A stretch of DNA of 64,000 nt from Aquirhabdus parva (GTDB lineage: Bacteria; Pseudomonadota; Gammaproteobacteria; Pseudomonadales; Moraxellaceae), in the NCBI RefSeq assembly GCF_003351745.1, contig NZ_CP031222.1, positions 1,594,207 through 1,658,206 on the forward strand, written 5' to 3'. Positions 46,211-55,078 of this stretch are shown here, piece by piece (position 1 is the stretch's first letter; every line of letters starts with the position of its first letter). The notes below the pieces were generated by a model. It worked only from the letters and a program-made list of their open reading frames with translations, did not search any database and was not told the origin of the DNA. The position numbers and the translations under genes are program-made.

Positions 46211-47419
46211 ATGACGCAGGATAATAATTCTGCGACTGGTCCTCTAGTGTTTACTGTGTTGCTGCATATTGTTGTGCTTTCAGCATTCATTTGGTTTGGG
46301 CGAAATCTGGTGCCACTACCTGAGCCAAAGCATATCAAAGCAGTGATGGTATCAGCACCAGCAACCGATAGTAATGTACCGGTTACACCGGAGCAGACCT
46401 CTACTCCTACCCCATCTAACCCGACAGCGAAGGCAGCAGTAAAGCAGGAACAATTAAAAGCGCAACGCGAAGAAGCGAAAGCGGAAGCTGCGGAAACTGC
46501 TCGTGCAGAGAAACGGGCTATCGAAGTTGCAGCAGCAGCGGTAGCAGCTCAAAAAGCAGAAGCTTTAGCTGCCGAACACCGACAAAAGCAAATTGAACGT
46601 ACTCAAGCTCAAGAAAAAGTTTTACAGGAAAAGCAAGCTGCAGCTAAGGCTGCAGCCAAACAAGCAGAGATTGAGCAAGCCTATGCGCTTAAGCAAGCTG
46701 AGCAAAAAGCTGAAAAACTTAAAGCAGAACGTTTGAATGCCTTGGCTCAACAAGAGGAAGCCAAGAAAGCTCAATTAAAGGCAGATGAAAAAGCGCGCGC
46801 TCATGCTGAAAAACTTGCTCAGCAAAAAGCCGATGCGGAATTGGCAAAGAAGCAAGCCGCAAAAGAAGCAGCTGAAAACGCCAAACTATTGAAAGAAAAT
46901 GCGAATAAAGAAGCTAAAGCTGCACAGGAAAAAGCAGCCAAGCTTGAAAAAGCAAAAGCTGCAAAAGAACAGGCATTGAGTGACGCTAAAGAGGCCAAAG
47001 AAAAAGCGGCCAAAGAAGCGAAGGATAAAGCCAATGCTGCGAAGGCTTCCGCTGAAGCGAGACGTAAACTACTGACGCAGTCTTTAGGTGATGATGATGC
47101 TGAAGTGAGCAACCTCAAAGGTCAGGTTGCGGCGCAGGCCAAAGCTAATAGCATTGGTAAATATAAATCTCAGATTGAGTCGCGTATTAAAAATGCTTGG
47201 AAAGTTCCATCTGCAAGTTCGGGTCTTAAGGCAACTGCTCGGATTACATTGACACCTGATGGCTCTATAGCAAGTATCGTGATTACTTCTTCAAGTGGGA
47301 ATGATGACTTTGATACCAGTATTAAAGCGCTACGCAGCCATGGCGGATTACCCGTTCCCGATGATTCAGATACGTTTAGACAAGTAAATCCATTGGTGAT
47401 CACTTTTAGAGCACCTTAA
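46211..47419 (+). CDS. tolA: Tol-Pal energy transducer TolA
   Basis: 402 residues: a membrane anchor (about 15-35), a long Ala/Lys/Glu-rich helical rod (about 75-310), and a globular domain III (about 315-402) with SQIESRIKNAWKVPSASSGLKA that contacts Pal and TolB. It spans the periplasm and links the inner-membrane motor to the outer membrane. The start at ATG 46211 gives the normal short cytoplasmic tail; a GTG at 46169 is also in frame. Its stop overlaps an ATG of the tolB frame. The rod is highly repetitive at the codon level. Confidence 0.93.
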   Translation: MTQDNNSATGPLVFTVLLHIVVLSAFIWFGRNLVPLPEPKHIKAVMVSAPATDSNVPVTPEQTSTPTPSNPTAKAAVKQEQLKAQREEAKAEAAETARAEKRAIEVAAAAVAAQKAEALAAEHRQKQIERTQAQEKVLQEKQAAAKAAAKQAEIEQAYALKQAEQKAEKLKAERLNALAQQEEAKKAQLKADEKARAHAEKLAQQKADAELAKKQAAKEAAENAKLLKENANKEAKAAQEKAAKLEKAKAAKEQALSDAKEAKEKAAKEAKDKANAAKASAEARRKLLTQSLGDDDAEVSNLKGQVAAQAKANSIGKYKSQIESRIKNAWKVPSASSGLKATARITLTPDGSIASIVITSSSGNDDFDTSIKALRSHGGLPVPDDSDTFRQVNPLVITFRAP

Positions 47420-47466
47420 TGAGACAATTTCATATTTCATCAGATACATATGCCGGAGTAAGACCA

Positions 47467-48753
47467 ATGCACAGTAAAATACTGTCGACAAAAAAAGGTG
47501 TTTTTGCAATCCTCATGTTTGGCTTGCTTCCTTTAAGTGCAAGCCATGCGGAGTTGCAACTTGAAATCGTGAAAGCACCAGATCAAGCACCACAGATTGC
47601 GATCGTGCCTTTTGAGTCGGATTCAACCTTGCAACCGATTATTCAGAGTGATTTGCAACGTTCAGGTAAATTTGCCAGCAGCGCTAACTTGCCAGCAGCA
47701 CCGACCAAAAGTCAGGATATCGTCCCGGCTGTTTGGCAGAATGCTCAGATTCCTTATGTTGTCGTTGGGCAAGTCCATCCAGCGGGTGCAAATTTTAATG
47801 TGCAATACGAGCTGGTTGATATCCAAAAAGGGACTCGAATTCTCGGCGAAAATATCGTGGTTCCCGCAAATCGTATGCGTGAAGCAGCACATTTGATCGC
47901 AGATAAAATTTATCAAGCTTTAACTGGTATTAAAGGCGATTTCTCAGGCCGTATCGCTTACGTGCTCTTGGATAAAGCCAATGGAAAACGTACCTACACC
48001 CTTCAGGTAGCGGATACTGATGGTCAACAACCACGTACAGTATTGTCATCCCATGAGCCATTGCTATCACCGACATGGACGCCAGATGGCAAAAAAATTG
48101 CTTATGTTTCGTTCGAAACTGGGCGCCCAGCCATTTATTTACAGGATTTGGCTTCAGGTGGTCGTGAAGTCCTTGCACAATTTAAGGGTCTAAACGGTGC
48201 TCCGAGTTTTTCACCTGATGGGCAAAGTATGTTGTTTACCAGCTCAAAAGATGGCGAGCCTGATATTTATCAGATGAATCTTGCAACAAAACAACTACGT
48301 AGAATCACCAATGATAGTGCTATAGATACCGAAGCACGCTATGCACCTGATGGTAAAAGCTTTATTTTCACGTCTGATCGTGGCGGCACACCGCAAATTT
48401 ATCGTTATAACTTAGAAGATGGGTCTTCTCGTCGTCTAACCTTCAAAGGGACGTTCAATGCGCGCGGTAGTATCAGTCGTGACGGACAAAGTATGGCATT
48501 GGTTCATCGCCAAAGTGGACAAAATTATCAAATTGCAATTCAAGACTTAAACTCTGGAATTATCAATATTTTGACTCAAACACCTTTGGATGAATCACCT
48601 AGCTTCTCTCCGAATGGTCAAATGGTTGTATATGCAACACGTGAAGGCGGCCGTGGTCTATTGTCGATTATCTCAACCGATGGTCGCTTTAGAATGCGTC
48701 TACCTAGCCAAAGTGGCGAGGTCCGTGAAGCCGCTTGGGCACCTTCAAACTAA
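47467..48753 (+). CDS. tolB: Tol-Pal periplasmic protein TolB
   Basis: About 428 residues. Signal peptide MHSKILSTKKGVFAIL... ending ASHA, then the TolB N-terminal domain and a six-bladed propeller with repeated LSPTWTPDGKKIAYVS, FSPDGQSMLFTSSKDGEPDI, YAPDGKSFIFTSDRGG and FSPNGQMVVYATREGG blades. It binds Pal and TolA. The start at 47467 has GGAG 8 bp upstream; an ATG at 47419 overlapping the tolA stop is an alternative. A large hairpin lies just after the gene. Confidence 0.95.
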   Translation: MHSKILSTKKGVFAILMFGLLPLSASHAELQLEIVKAPDQAPQIAIVPFESDSTLQPIIQSDLQRSGKFASSANLPAAPTKSQDIVPAVWQNAQIPYVVVGQVHPAGANFNVQYELVDIQKGTRILGENIVVPANRMREAAHLIADKIYQALTGIKGDFSGRIAYVLLDKANGKRTYTLQVADTDGQQPRTVLSSHEPLLSPTWTPDGKKIAYVSFETGRPAIYLQDLASGGREVLAQFKGLNGAPSFSPDGQSMLFTSSKDGEPDIYQMNLATKQLRRITNDSAIDTEARYAPDGKSFIFTSDRGGTPQIYRYNLEDGSSRRLTFKGTFNARGSISRDGQSMALVHRQSGQNYQIAIQDLNSGIINILTQTPLDESPSFSPNGQMVVYATREGGRGLLSIISTDGRFRMRLPSQSGEVREAAWAPSN

Positions 48754-48760
48754 AACTTTG

Positions 48761-48793
48761 GATGAAGATGTGATATTTAATCACATCTTCATC
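48761..48793. repeat. Perfect 14-bp hairpin between tolB and pal
   Basis: GATGAAGATGTGAT (48761-48774), loop ATTTA, then the exact complement (48780-48793), 7 bp after the tolB stop. No T-run follows, so it is more likely an mRNA-end or stability element than a full terminator; pal then starts about 210 bp later, probably with its own promoter. Confidence 0.75.
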
Positions 48794-49000
48794 AAGTCAA
48801 TTTAGTGTAGTAAGTAGTGACGTTTGCGTGAAATTGGTAAAGATTTAGTTTTTGATTTTATAGCGATAATTTTATATCTAGTGGTAAAAATGCAGTTCGT
48901 AATTTGAGTCTTGTTTTTTGAAATTGAAACGATCAGTTATTTAAGTCATTTATTGATGTAGAAAGATGCTCCCCCCCTATTTAAACGAAGGAAATTGATT

Positions 49001-49543
49001 ATGAAAAACGTTCATATTTTAGCGGTATCTGCATTGCTTGCGACTTTGGCAATCACTGGCTGTACTTCCAAGCCAACCAAAACGACTGGTACACCGACTG
49101 CGACTGTTGGTGATGGCGCAAATACTTCTGGTCTCGGTAACGATGGTGGCTTAAATGGTCAAGCACTCAGCCCAGAAGAAGCAGCACGTCGCGCGCTCTT
49201 AGGTCGTGTTGTTCACTTCGAACTTGATAGCAGTGAAATTGCTCAAAATGATTTTGCCGTACTAAATGCCCATGCAAAATACCTTGCAAGCTCAAGTGCA
49301 GCACATGTCACATTGACAGGTCATACCGATGAACGTGGTACCCGTGAATACAACTTGGCACTGGGCGAACGTCGCGCTAAATCTGTACAAACCTACTTGG
49401 TGACTAACGGCGCACAACCAAGCCAAATCGAAGTGGTAAGCTATGGTAAAGAAAAACCAGTAAACGAAGGTCATAACGAAGCAGCATGGGCAGAAAACCG
49501 CCGTGTAGAAATTGGTTATGACAAACAAGATCCAAGCAAATAA
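49001..49543 (+). CDS. pal: Peptidoglycan-associated lipoprotein Pal
   Basis: 180 residues. Lipoprotein signal with lipobox ITGC, a Gly/Thr/Asn-rich linker, then an OmpA-like peptidoglycan-binding domain with VHFELDSSEI, LTGHTDERGTREYNLALGERRA and VSYGKEKPVNEGHNEAAWAENRRVEI. It tethers the outer membrane to peptidoglycan and is the outer-membrane end of the Tol-Pal system. GAAGGA 8 bp upstream supports ATG 49001 over TTG 48995. A clear terminator follows. Confidence 0.96.
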   Translation: MKNVHILAVSALLATLAITGCTSKPTKTTGTPTATVGDGANTSGLGNDGGLNGQALSPEEAARRALLGRVVHFELDSSEIAQNDFAVLNAHAKYLASSSAAHVTLTGHTDERGTREYNLALGERRAKSVQTYLVTNGAQPSQIEVVSYGKEKPVNEGHNEAAWAENRRVEIGYDKQDPSK

Positions 49544-49558
49544 TTTGCTCTGAGATGT

Positions 49559-49590
49559 AAAAAGCCCAGATCGATAATCTGGGCTTTTTT
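49559..49590. terminator. Terminator of pal
   Basis: Stem GCCCAGAT (49564-49571) / ATCTGGGC (49577-49584), five-base loop, A-run before and T-run after; can also serve the convergent acyl-CoA dehydrogenase gene. Confidence 0.9.
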
Positions 49591-49633
49591 ATGTACATCT
49601 ACAAAACTTTAAAAAGCCTAGTATGCGAAGTAT

Positions 49634-50776
49634 TTAACGACCCAACAATTCACGTGCAACCACTTCTTTCATAATCTCATTGGTTCCACCATAGATGCGT
49701 TGAATACGTGCATCGACATAGAAACGAGAGATTGGATATTCGGTCATATAGCCATATCCACCAAATAATTGCAGTAAGTTATCAGCAATTTTACATTGCA
49801 CATCGGATGCATAAGCCTTCACAGCTGCTGCTGTTGGCACATCTAATTTAGATTCCATATACTGTTCAATGCTTTGGCGAACAAAGGCTTCAGTTGCCAA
49901 TGCATCAATTTTGGCTTGAGCCAAAGTAAAACGCGTGTTTTGGAATTTACCAATCGCTTGACCAAAAGCTTGGCGATCATTGACATATTTTACGGTTACA
50001 TCGATACAGCCAAATATTGCACCTAGTGCTGTAACGGCAATGCCCAGACGCTCACGAGGTAAGTTCTGCATCAAATATGCAAAACCTTGCCCTGCTGCAC
50101 CCAATAACTGATCTGCAGGTACTTTGACGTTGTCATAAAATAGCTCAGAGGTATCTTGGCTATGCATCCCAATTTTTTCTAAGTTAGTCCCTTTTTTGAA
50201 GCCTTCTAGATGGGTATCTACCAACAGTAAAGAAACCCCTTTTGCGCGTGCAGCAGGGTCTGTCTTAGCGGCAAGAATGACCAAATCTGCATGCTGACCG
50301 TTGGAGATAAAGGTTTTCGAACCATTTAAAACATAGTGATCGCCATTCAAAATTGCGCTACTGCGTATAGCTTGCAAATCAGAACCTGCTCCAGGTTCTG
50401 TCATACCAATGGCGCCAACGGCTTCACCACTCACCAGCTTTGGAATCCATTGCAGTTTCTGAGCTTCAGTACCAATGTGTAGAATGTATGGTGCCGTAAT
50501 TTCAGAATGTACAGAGATCGCCGTAGACAATGCGCCGTAACCTGCACGAGCAGCTTCTTCAACCAGCATCAAGGAGTAATTTGTCGGTACGCCATAACCA
50601 CCGTACTGTTCAGGCATGTCCACGCATAAATAGCCGTTTTCACCCAGCTGGTTCCAGACTTCACGCGGCATGATGCCAGCTTTTTCCCATGCTGCATAAT
50701 AGGGTTCAATGTTATCGAGCATGAAACGACGGAAATTATCACGGAAGAGTTCAAGATCTGAATCATGAGCCAGCAT
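49634..50776 (-). CDS. Acyl-CoA dehydrogenase
   Basis: 380 residues of the FAD acyl-CoA dehydrogenase family, which introduces a trans-2 double bond into acyl-CoA. MTEPGAGSDLQAIRSSA is the conserved signature with the FAD/substrate contact, RERLGIAVTALG and QAFGQAIGKFQNTRF are in the C-terminal helical domain, and Glu367 in IYGGTNEI is the expected catalytic base. Chain-length or branched-chain preference is not clear. Single gene convergent with pal. Confidence 0.9.
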   Translation of the reverse strand: MLAHDSDLELFRDNFRRFMLDNIEPYYAAWEKAGIMPREVWNQLGENGYLCVDMPEQYGGYGVPTNYSLMLVEEAARAGYGALSTAISVHSEITAPYILHIGTEAQKLQWIPKLVSGEAVGAIGMTEPGAGSDLQAIRSSAILNGDHYVLNGSKTFISNGQHADLVILAAKTDPAARAKGVSLLLVDTHLEGFKKGTNLEKIGMHSQDTSELFYDNVKVPADQLLGAAGQGFAYLMQNLPRERLGIAVTALGAIFGCIDVTVKYVNDRQAFGQAIGKFQNTRFTLAQAKIDALATEAFVRQSIEQYMESKLDVPTAAAVKAYASDVQCKIADNLLQLFGGYGYMTEYPISRFYVDARIQRIYGGTNEIMKEVVARELLGR

Positions 50777-50976
50777 AGGACGTCCTTACGTTGTATTTTG
50801 AAAAAAAGTGCAAGAGAAAATTAAAAATCACATGCAACAAAACACTGATTATAAGCTAAAGCCACGCTATGATGGACTGATAAATTAATGCAAAACTGGA
50901 TTGCACAATTTGCCAATCATTAAGGCTATTTTAATTGGCGGTGAAGCTCAGTTTTAGTCACTTTTGGAAATAATGC

Positions 50977-51993
50977 ATGAATACCCCCAGACCTCGCCCA
51001 CAACCCAATCAATACAAGGATGTTGAGCATCCATTTGCTCAATATGTCCGTATATTAGGCAAGGGAAAGCGCGGTAGCCGCTCACTCACATTTGAAGAGG
51101 CAACAGACGCCTTTGGTCAAATTCTAGATGACCAAGTCTTGGATGTGCAGTTAGGTGCATTTTTAATGCTGCTACGCGTTAAAGAGGAATCCGTAGATGA
51201 GTTGGCTGGATTTGTGACGGCTACACGTGAACGTTTAAATCTCCCTGCCCTTTCCGTCGATTTAGATTGGTCAAGCTATGCGGGTAAGCGTAAGCATTAT
51301 CCTTGGTTCTTATTGGCAGCATTGACTCTGGCACAATCTGGTATTCGTGTCTTTATGCACGGTGCAGCGGGTCACACCATCAACCGCCTTTATACTGAAA
51401 ACGTGCTTCCAGTGCTAGGTTTCCCTATTTGCCAATCTGCCGATGAAGTTCAAGCGGCAATTGAGCAATATCATTTTGCCTATCTACCCTTGTCGGTATT
51501 TTCTCCCAAACTTGGCGAGTTAATTGAGCTACGGAATGTGATGGGTTTGCGTTCTCCCGTACATACGCTGGCCCGACTTATCAACCCTTTTGATGCCCCA
51601 GTAACCTTGCAATCCATTTTTCACCCTGCATATCGGGTTTCACATCAACAAACCGCACTCCGCTTAGGATATGCCAATGCAGCAGTCATTAAGGGTGAAG
51701 GGGGCGAGTTTGAGCGTAATCCTGATGCACGGACCTTGGTACTAGGCATCAAGGATGGTATTAGTTATGAAACAGAATGGGAAATGTTGAATGAGGCACG
51801 CAGTGATGTTGAAGAGAATTTCGATCTAGATCACTTTATCTCGGTATGGAAAGGAAAATCACAGCATACTTATGGTGAAAAAGCTGTGGTTGGAACGCTT
51901 GCTTTAGCACTGATGGCACTTCAAAAAGCACAAACCATGGAAGCTGCGATGCATCTGGCTCAAAATATGTGGGATAGCAGACCAAGGATCTAA
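50977..51993 (+). CDS. ybiB: YbiB/TrpD2-type protein
   Basis: 338 residues related to anthranilate phosphoribosyltransferase (TrpD) and class III phosphorylases but of the TrpD2/YbiB group. LGKGKRGSRSLTFEEATDAF and the helical N-domain match the family; FMHGAAGHTINRLYTEN and ALRLGYANAAVIKGEGGEFERNPD lie in the alpha/beta domain. E. coli YbiB binds nucleic acid and is not an anthranilate enzyme; a similar role is likely. Single gene. Confidence 0.85.
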   Translation: MNTPRPRPQPNQYKDVEHPFAQYVRILGKGKRGSRSLTFEEATDAFGQILDDQVLDVQLGAFLMLLRVKEESVDELAGFVTATRERLNLPALSVDLDWSSYAGKRKHYPWFLLAALTLAQSGIRVFMHGAAGHTINRLYTENVLPVLGFPICQSADEVQAAIEQYHFAYLPLSVFSPKLGELIELRNVMGLRSPVHTLARLINPFDAPVTLQSIFHPAYRVSHQQTALRLGYANAAVIKGEGGEFERNPDARTLVLGIKDGISYETEWEMLNEARSDVEENFDLDHFISVWKGKSQHTYGEKAVVGTLALALMALQKAQTMEAAMHLAQNMWDSRPRI

Positions 51994-52018
51994 TATTTTG
52001 ATTTGGTAAATGAGCAGA

Positions 52019-52050
52019 TGATGCCGGAAACAGGAGTCGAACCTACACCT
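52019..52050 (-). tRNA. tRNA remnant (3' part, tRNA-Thr-like)
   Basis: On the minus strand TAGGTTCGACTCCTGTTTCC plus GGCA gives a T-arm and acceptor 3' side almost equal to that of the tRNA-Thr at 53178-53253. The anticodon arm and 5' half are absent, so it is not functional. Confidence 0.55.
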
Positions 52051-52095
52051 CTTATGATGGGCTTGATCTTTAAATAATTGAAGTTTTAATCTCAA

Positions 52096-52126
52096 ACGAA
52101 CTCCTCTTTGTTCAGGAGGAGTTCGT
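52096..52126. repeat. 11-bp perfect inverted repeat near the end of the DUF815 gene
   Basis: ACGAACTCCTC (52096-52106) and GAGGAGTTCGT (52116-52126) around a 9-nt loop, 10 bp after the stop of the minus-strand gene. No T-run follows in either direction, so terminator function is only possible. Confidence 0.6.
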
Positions 52127-52136
52127 CTCATCTTCA

Positions 52137-53009
52137 TTACTTTAACCCGCTATTCTCAAGTAACTTTAAACCGGACCAATGTCGTGCAAATTGGGCGGCT
52201 GCACGGCCTGAACGCTGGCCTCGTGCCAGTGACCATTTTAAAGCTTCGGCACGTGCAATTTCATCCAGTGGGATATTCTGCTTATTGAGCCAATGGGTCA
52301 CGATATCTAAGTAGGTATCTTGATCCATCGGATGAAACGCAAGCCATAAGCCAAAACGATCAGATAAAGAGACCTTCTCTTCCACCGATTCCTGCGGATG
52401 AATCTCTCCTTGGAATGCAGCATCTGTACGTGTTACGGGCTGATTCTCATGCATAAACTCAGGTAGCAAGTGGCGACGATTGCTGGTTGCATAAATCAGT
52501 ACATTGCCAGAATTGGATTGAACCGAGCCATCAAGAGCACTCTTGAGCGCTCTATAATTCTCATCTTCGGCGTTAAATGCCAAATCATCACAATAGACAA
52601 TAAACTTCTCTGGCCGCCCGCTGATCATCGAACGAATTTGCGATAGGTGTGCTAAATCGTCGCGTGCAACTTCAATGACACGTAAACCTTGCTGCTGATA
52701 GTCGGTTAAAAGACCACGAATCAAAGATGACTTCCCCGTTCCCCGGGCACCGGTGAGCAGCACATCATTGGCAGGAAAACCCGCCAGAAACTGTTGTGTA
52801 TTTTGGATGATGCGCTGTTTTTGACGCTCAATCCCAAGTAAATCACTTAAAGCTACAGGCTGTTTAGAGTAAACAGAAATTAAGCTTTTGTTTTGCCAAA
52901 TAAATGCGGGTGCATCGAAATCAGGAGGCGTCGGTAATGGTGGTAGTACACGATGGGCCTGTTCAACGAGTTGTTCTAAACGCGCAATGAGGGATTCGGA
53001 TAAATTCAT
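52137..53009 (-). CDS. DUF815 AAA-type ATPase
   Basis: 290 residues. The core after residue 60 matches the DUF815 ATPases: LLGIERQKQRIIQNTQQFL, Walker A GARGTGKSS (about 87-95), a Walker B-like FIVYCDDLAF (about 138-147) and a sensor segment IYATSNRRHLLPEFM. C-terminal region ends with a helical lid (ARGQRSGRAAAQFARHW). These proteins are widespread but without an established function. Single gene, divergent to the tRNA-Thr gene. Confidence 0.83.
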   Translation of the reverse strand: MNLSESLIARLEQLVEQAHRVLPPLPTPPDFDAPAFIWQNKSLISVYSKQPVALSDLLGIERQKQRIIQNTQQFLAGFPANDVLLTGARGTGKSSLIRGLLTDYQQQGLRVIEVARDDLAHLSQIRSMISGRPEKFIVYCDDLAFNAEDENYRALKSALDGSVQSNSGNVLIYATSNRRHLLPEFMHENQPVTRTDAAFQGEIHPQESVEEKVSLSDRFGLWLAFHPMDQDTYLDIVTHWLNKQNIPLDEIARAEALKWSLARGQRSGRAAAQFARHWSGLKLLENSGLK

Positions 53010-53177
53010 GGTAGATCACGGTTCCATTCTTCAAAATCTATAACTGCCAAAGAGGCATAGCGTGTGTCTTAAGAGGATTCTATAATAGATCGAGTATAGG
53101 GAGTATTTTATAAGAAACCTATGCGAGTAAACCTTGCTACAAAAAAACTTTTTAAGTATGATTCCATGCGTTTTTTA

Positions 53178-53253
53178 GCCGGTATAGCTCAGTCGGTAGA
53201 GCAGCTCATTCGTAATGAGAAGGTCGTAGGTTCGATTCCTATTTCCGGCACCA
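53178..53253 (+). tRNA. tRNA-Thr (anticodon CGT)
   Basis: Full cloverleaf of 76 nt with encoded CCA: acceptor GCCGGTA, D-arm GCTCAGTCGGTAGAGC, anticodon arm CTCATTCGTAATGAG with CGT, T-arm GTAGGTTCGATTCCTAT, 3' side TTCCGGC. One acceptor pair (position 6/67) is a T-T mismatch. Confidence 0.95.
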
Positions 53254-53418
53254 TCTGCAATTTACATCTCTAAGCACTTCTTAATACTCAAACAGGGTGA
53301 TGTAAGCCCCTGGGTAAAGATCTGTACGACTTCCTTGAGTAAACCTTAATTTATGCCATAAAGGGTCTAGAATTAAAGATACTTAATTACTAAGCACTCA
53401 TGGCACAAGGAGTCAATT

Positions 53419-53556
53419 ATGAAACCCCTCTATATCGCTGCTTTAGCAACATTAGGCGTAGTCGCTTATAAAAAGATGAAGCCTAGCAAGAAGTCTAAAG
53501 TTTCTCATGTTCCCGAACACACATACCCTACTGCCCCGCCAACTGATGTCGAGTAA
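53419..53556 (+). CDS. Small hypothetical protein, 45 residues
   Basis: Begins MKPLYIAALATLGVVAYKKM, with a single short hydrophobic helix followed by a Lys-rich stretch and a Pro-rich tail (TYPTAPPTDVE). AAGGAG lies 7 bp before the ATG and a strong terminator follows 8 bp after the stop, so it is likely expressed. Function unknown; probably a small inner-membrane protein. Confidence 0.7.
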   Translation: MKPLYIAALATLGVVAYKKMKPSKKSKVSHVPEHTYPTAPPTDVE

Positions 53557-53559
53557 GTG

Positions 53560-53588
53560 AAAAAGCCCACTATTTAAGTGGGCTTTTT
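53560..53588 (+). terminator. Terminator of the 45-residue protein gene
   Basis: Stem AGCCCACT (53564-53571) / AGTGGGCT (53577-53584), five-base loop, A-run before and T-run after. Confidence 0.88.
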
Positions 53589-53822
53589 ATGAGCTTTAAA
53601 TATGATCTTTACATGATCGTTAAATTCGTTTTGATATGTATATTGCCGTTGTGGAAAGGCTCTACAAGAATTAGTCGCAGTGCAATGCTAACAAATAATA
53701 TCTTGGCTTGAAAAATAATTTTCCATAATGTATGACATACTCAAGTGATGCAGAATCCTACTGCAAATGCTAAATAATGGCTGTCTTATCAGCCTGTATT
53801 CATACGGATTATGAGGTCATAA

Positions 53823-55064
53823 ATGTCAAAAAAAATTCTACACTCAAATCGTCAATCCGTACTTCATCTATCCAAGTTACCTGTAGTTCTTGCTGTAATA
53901 GCATCGTTAACAATCGCCAGTTGTGACAAAAAAAATGACGAGGAACCAATTACACGCTTTGCTGAGAGTGACAAAGTTGTTCGTCTGATTCCTGCACGTG
54001 TCAAAGATCGCAAAGGTTGGGCCAAGGATATGCTTTCCATTATGGATGAAGCAAAAGTTCCTCATACGCTTGAAAATATTTGCAGCATTGTGGCGATTGT
54101 CGATCAAGAATCCAATTTTCATGCTGATCCCGCAGTTGCCGGTCTATCGCGAGATGCCAAAGAAGCACTGTTTGAACGTATTCAAGACAAACTTGGGGAT
54201 ACTGGTGTTGATAAGTTCAAAGCAATGTTGAAGAGTAAGCCTGCGCCTGACGAAAATTTTATGATGCAAATCGATAAAATCAAAACGGAGAGAGATTTAG
54301 ATCTGTTATATCGACAAATGTTCGATTATTTCCGAGATCACTACAACCTTTCCTTATTAACAGGTGCCGCAAGCTTGATTTCTGGGCATGATATGAAAGA
54401 GTATTTGAACCCGATTAAGACCTTAGGATCGATGCAAGTTCATGTCAATTTTGCATTTAGCCACCCTCACAATTCAAAAAAGACTGATGACATCCGTGAT
54501 GAAATGTATACCCAGTATGGTGGTATGTATTACGGTATATTAAGACTTATGGATTATGACGCGGCTTACGATAAGCCGATCTATCGCTTTGCAGACTATA
54601 ATTCTGGGATGTACTCCAGTCGGAATGCGGCTTTTCAGCAGGCAATTAGTAAGTTATCGGATATTCCGCTTGCCTATGATGGTGATCTTCTTTCTTATGA
54701 CAAAGATGAAAATGCGTTATCCCAACGCTCTAATACCGAGATCCAAATTGCGATGATTGCTCGTGAAAATAATTTAGGATTATCAGCAGCGAATATTCGT
54801 GGTGATTTATTAAAAGAAAAAGAAAAGAATCTTGAAGAAACTGAAACGTATAAAAAAATAAATGAAATCTATCTCAACGAATTCAATAAACAAGCTCCTT
54901 ACGCCATCATGCCTCAGGTGGTTATTTCTGGACCTAAGCTAAGCCGCGATTACAATACAAATTGGTACGCAAGTCGAGTGAATGGTCGTTACCTACACTG
55001 CGTTAGTGTAGGTAAAAGACTACGCTTCACATCTGAAAAATTAAGCGATAATGACGATGAGTAG
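53823..55064 (+). CDS. DUF1615 lipoprotein
   Basis: 413 residues with an unusually long lipoprotein signal and lipobox IASC (Cys34). The remainder matches DUF1615: KDMLSIMDEAKVPHTLENIC, VAIVDQESNFHADPAV, a Gly-rich LGSMQVHVNFAFSHPH and RFADYNSGMYSSRNAAFQQA. The QESNF and YNSG segments are reminiscent of lytic transglycosylase folds (catalytic Glu in QES), so peptidoglycan cleavage is possible. Single gene with about 260 bp of upstream non-coding sequence. Confidence 0.8.
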   Translation: MSKKILHSNRQSVLHLSKLPVVLAVIASLTIASCDKKNDEEPITRFAESDKVVRLIPARVKDRKGWAKDMLSIMDEAKVPHTLENICSIVAIVDQESNFHADPAVAGLSRDAKEALFERIQDKLGDTGVDKFKAMLKSKPAPDENFMMQIDKIKTERDLDLLYRQMFDYFRDHYNLSLLTGAASLISGHDMKEYLNPIKTLGSMQVHVNFAFSHPHNSKKTDDIRDEMYTQYGGMYYGILRLMDYDAAYDKPIYRFADYNSGMYSSRNAAFQQAISKLSDIPLAYDGDLLSYDKDENALSQRSNTEIQIAMIARENNLGLSAANIRGDLLKEKEKNLEETETYKKINEIYLNEFNKQAPYAIMPQVVISGPKLSRDYNTNWYASRVNGRYLHCVSVGKRLRFTSEKLSDNDDE

Positions 55065-55078
55065 ACTGTTTTCTGAAA

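Noticed and set aside
46819-47118. 99-residue minus-strand open frame rich in Ala, Ser and Phe
   Set aside because: Antisense shadow of the repetitive Ala/Lys-rich rod of tolA.
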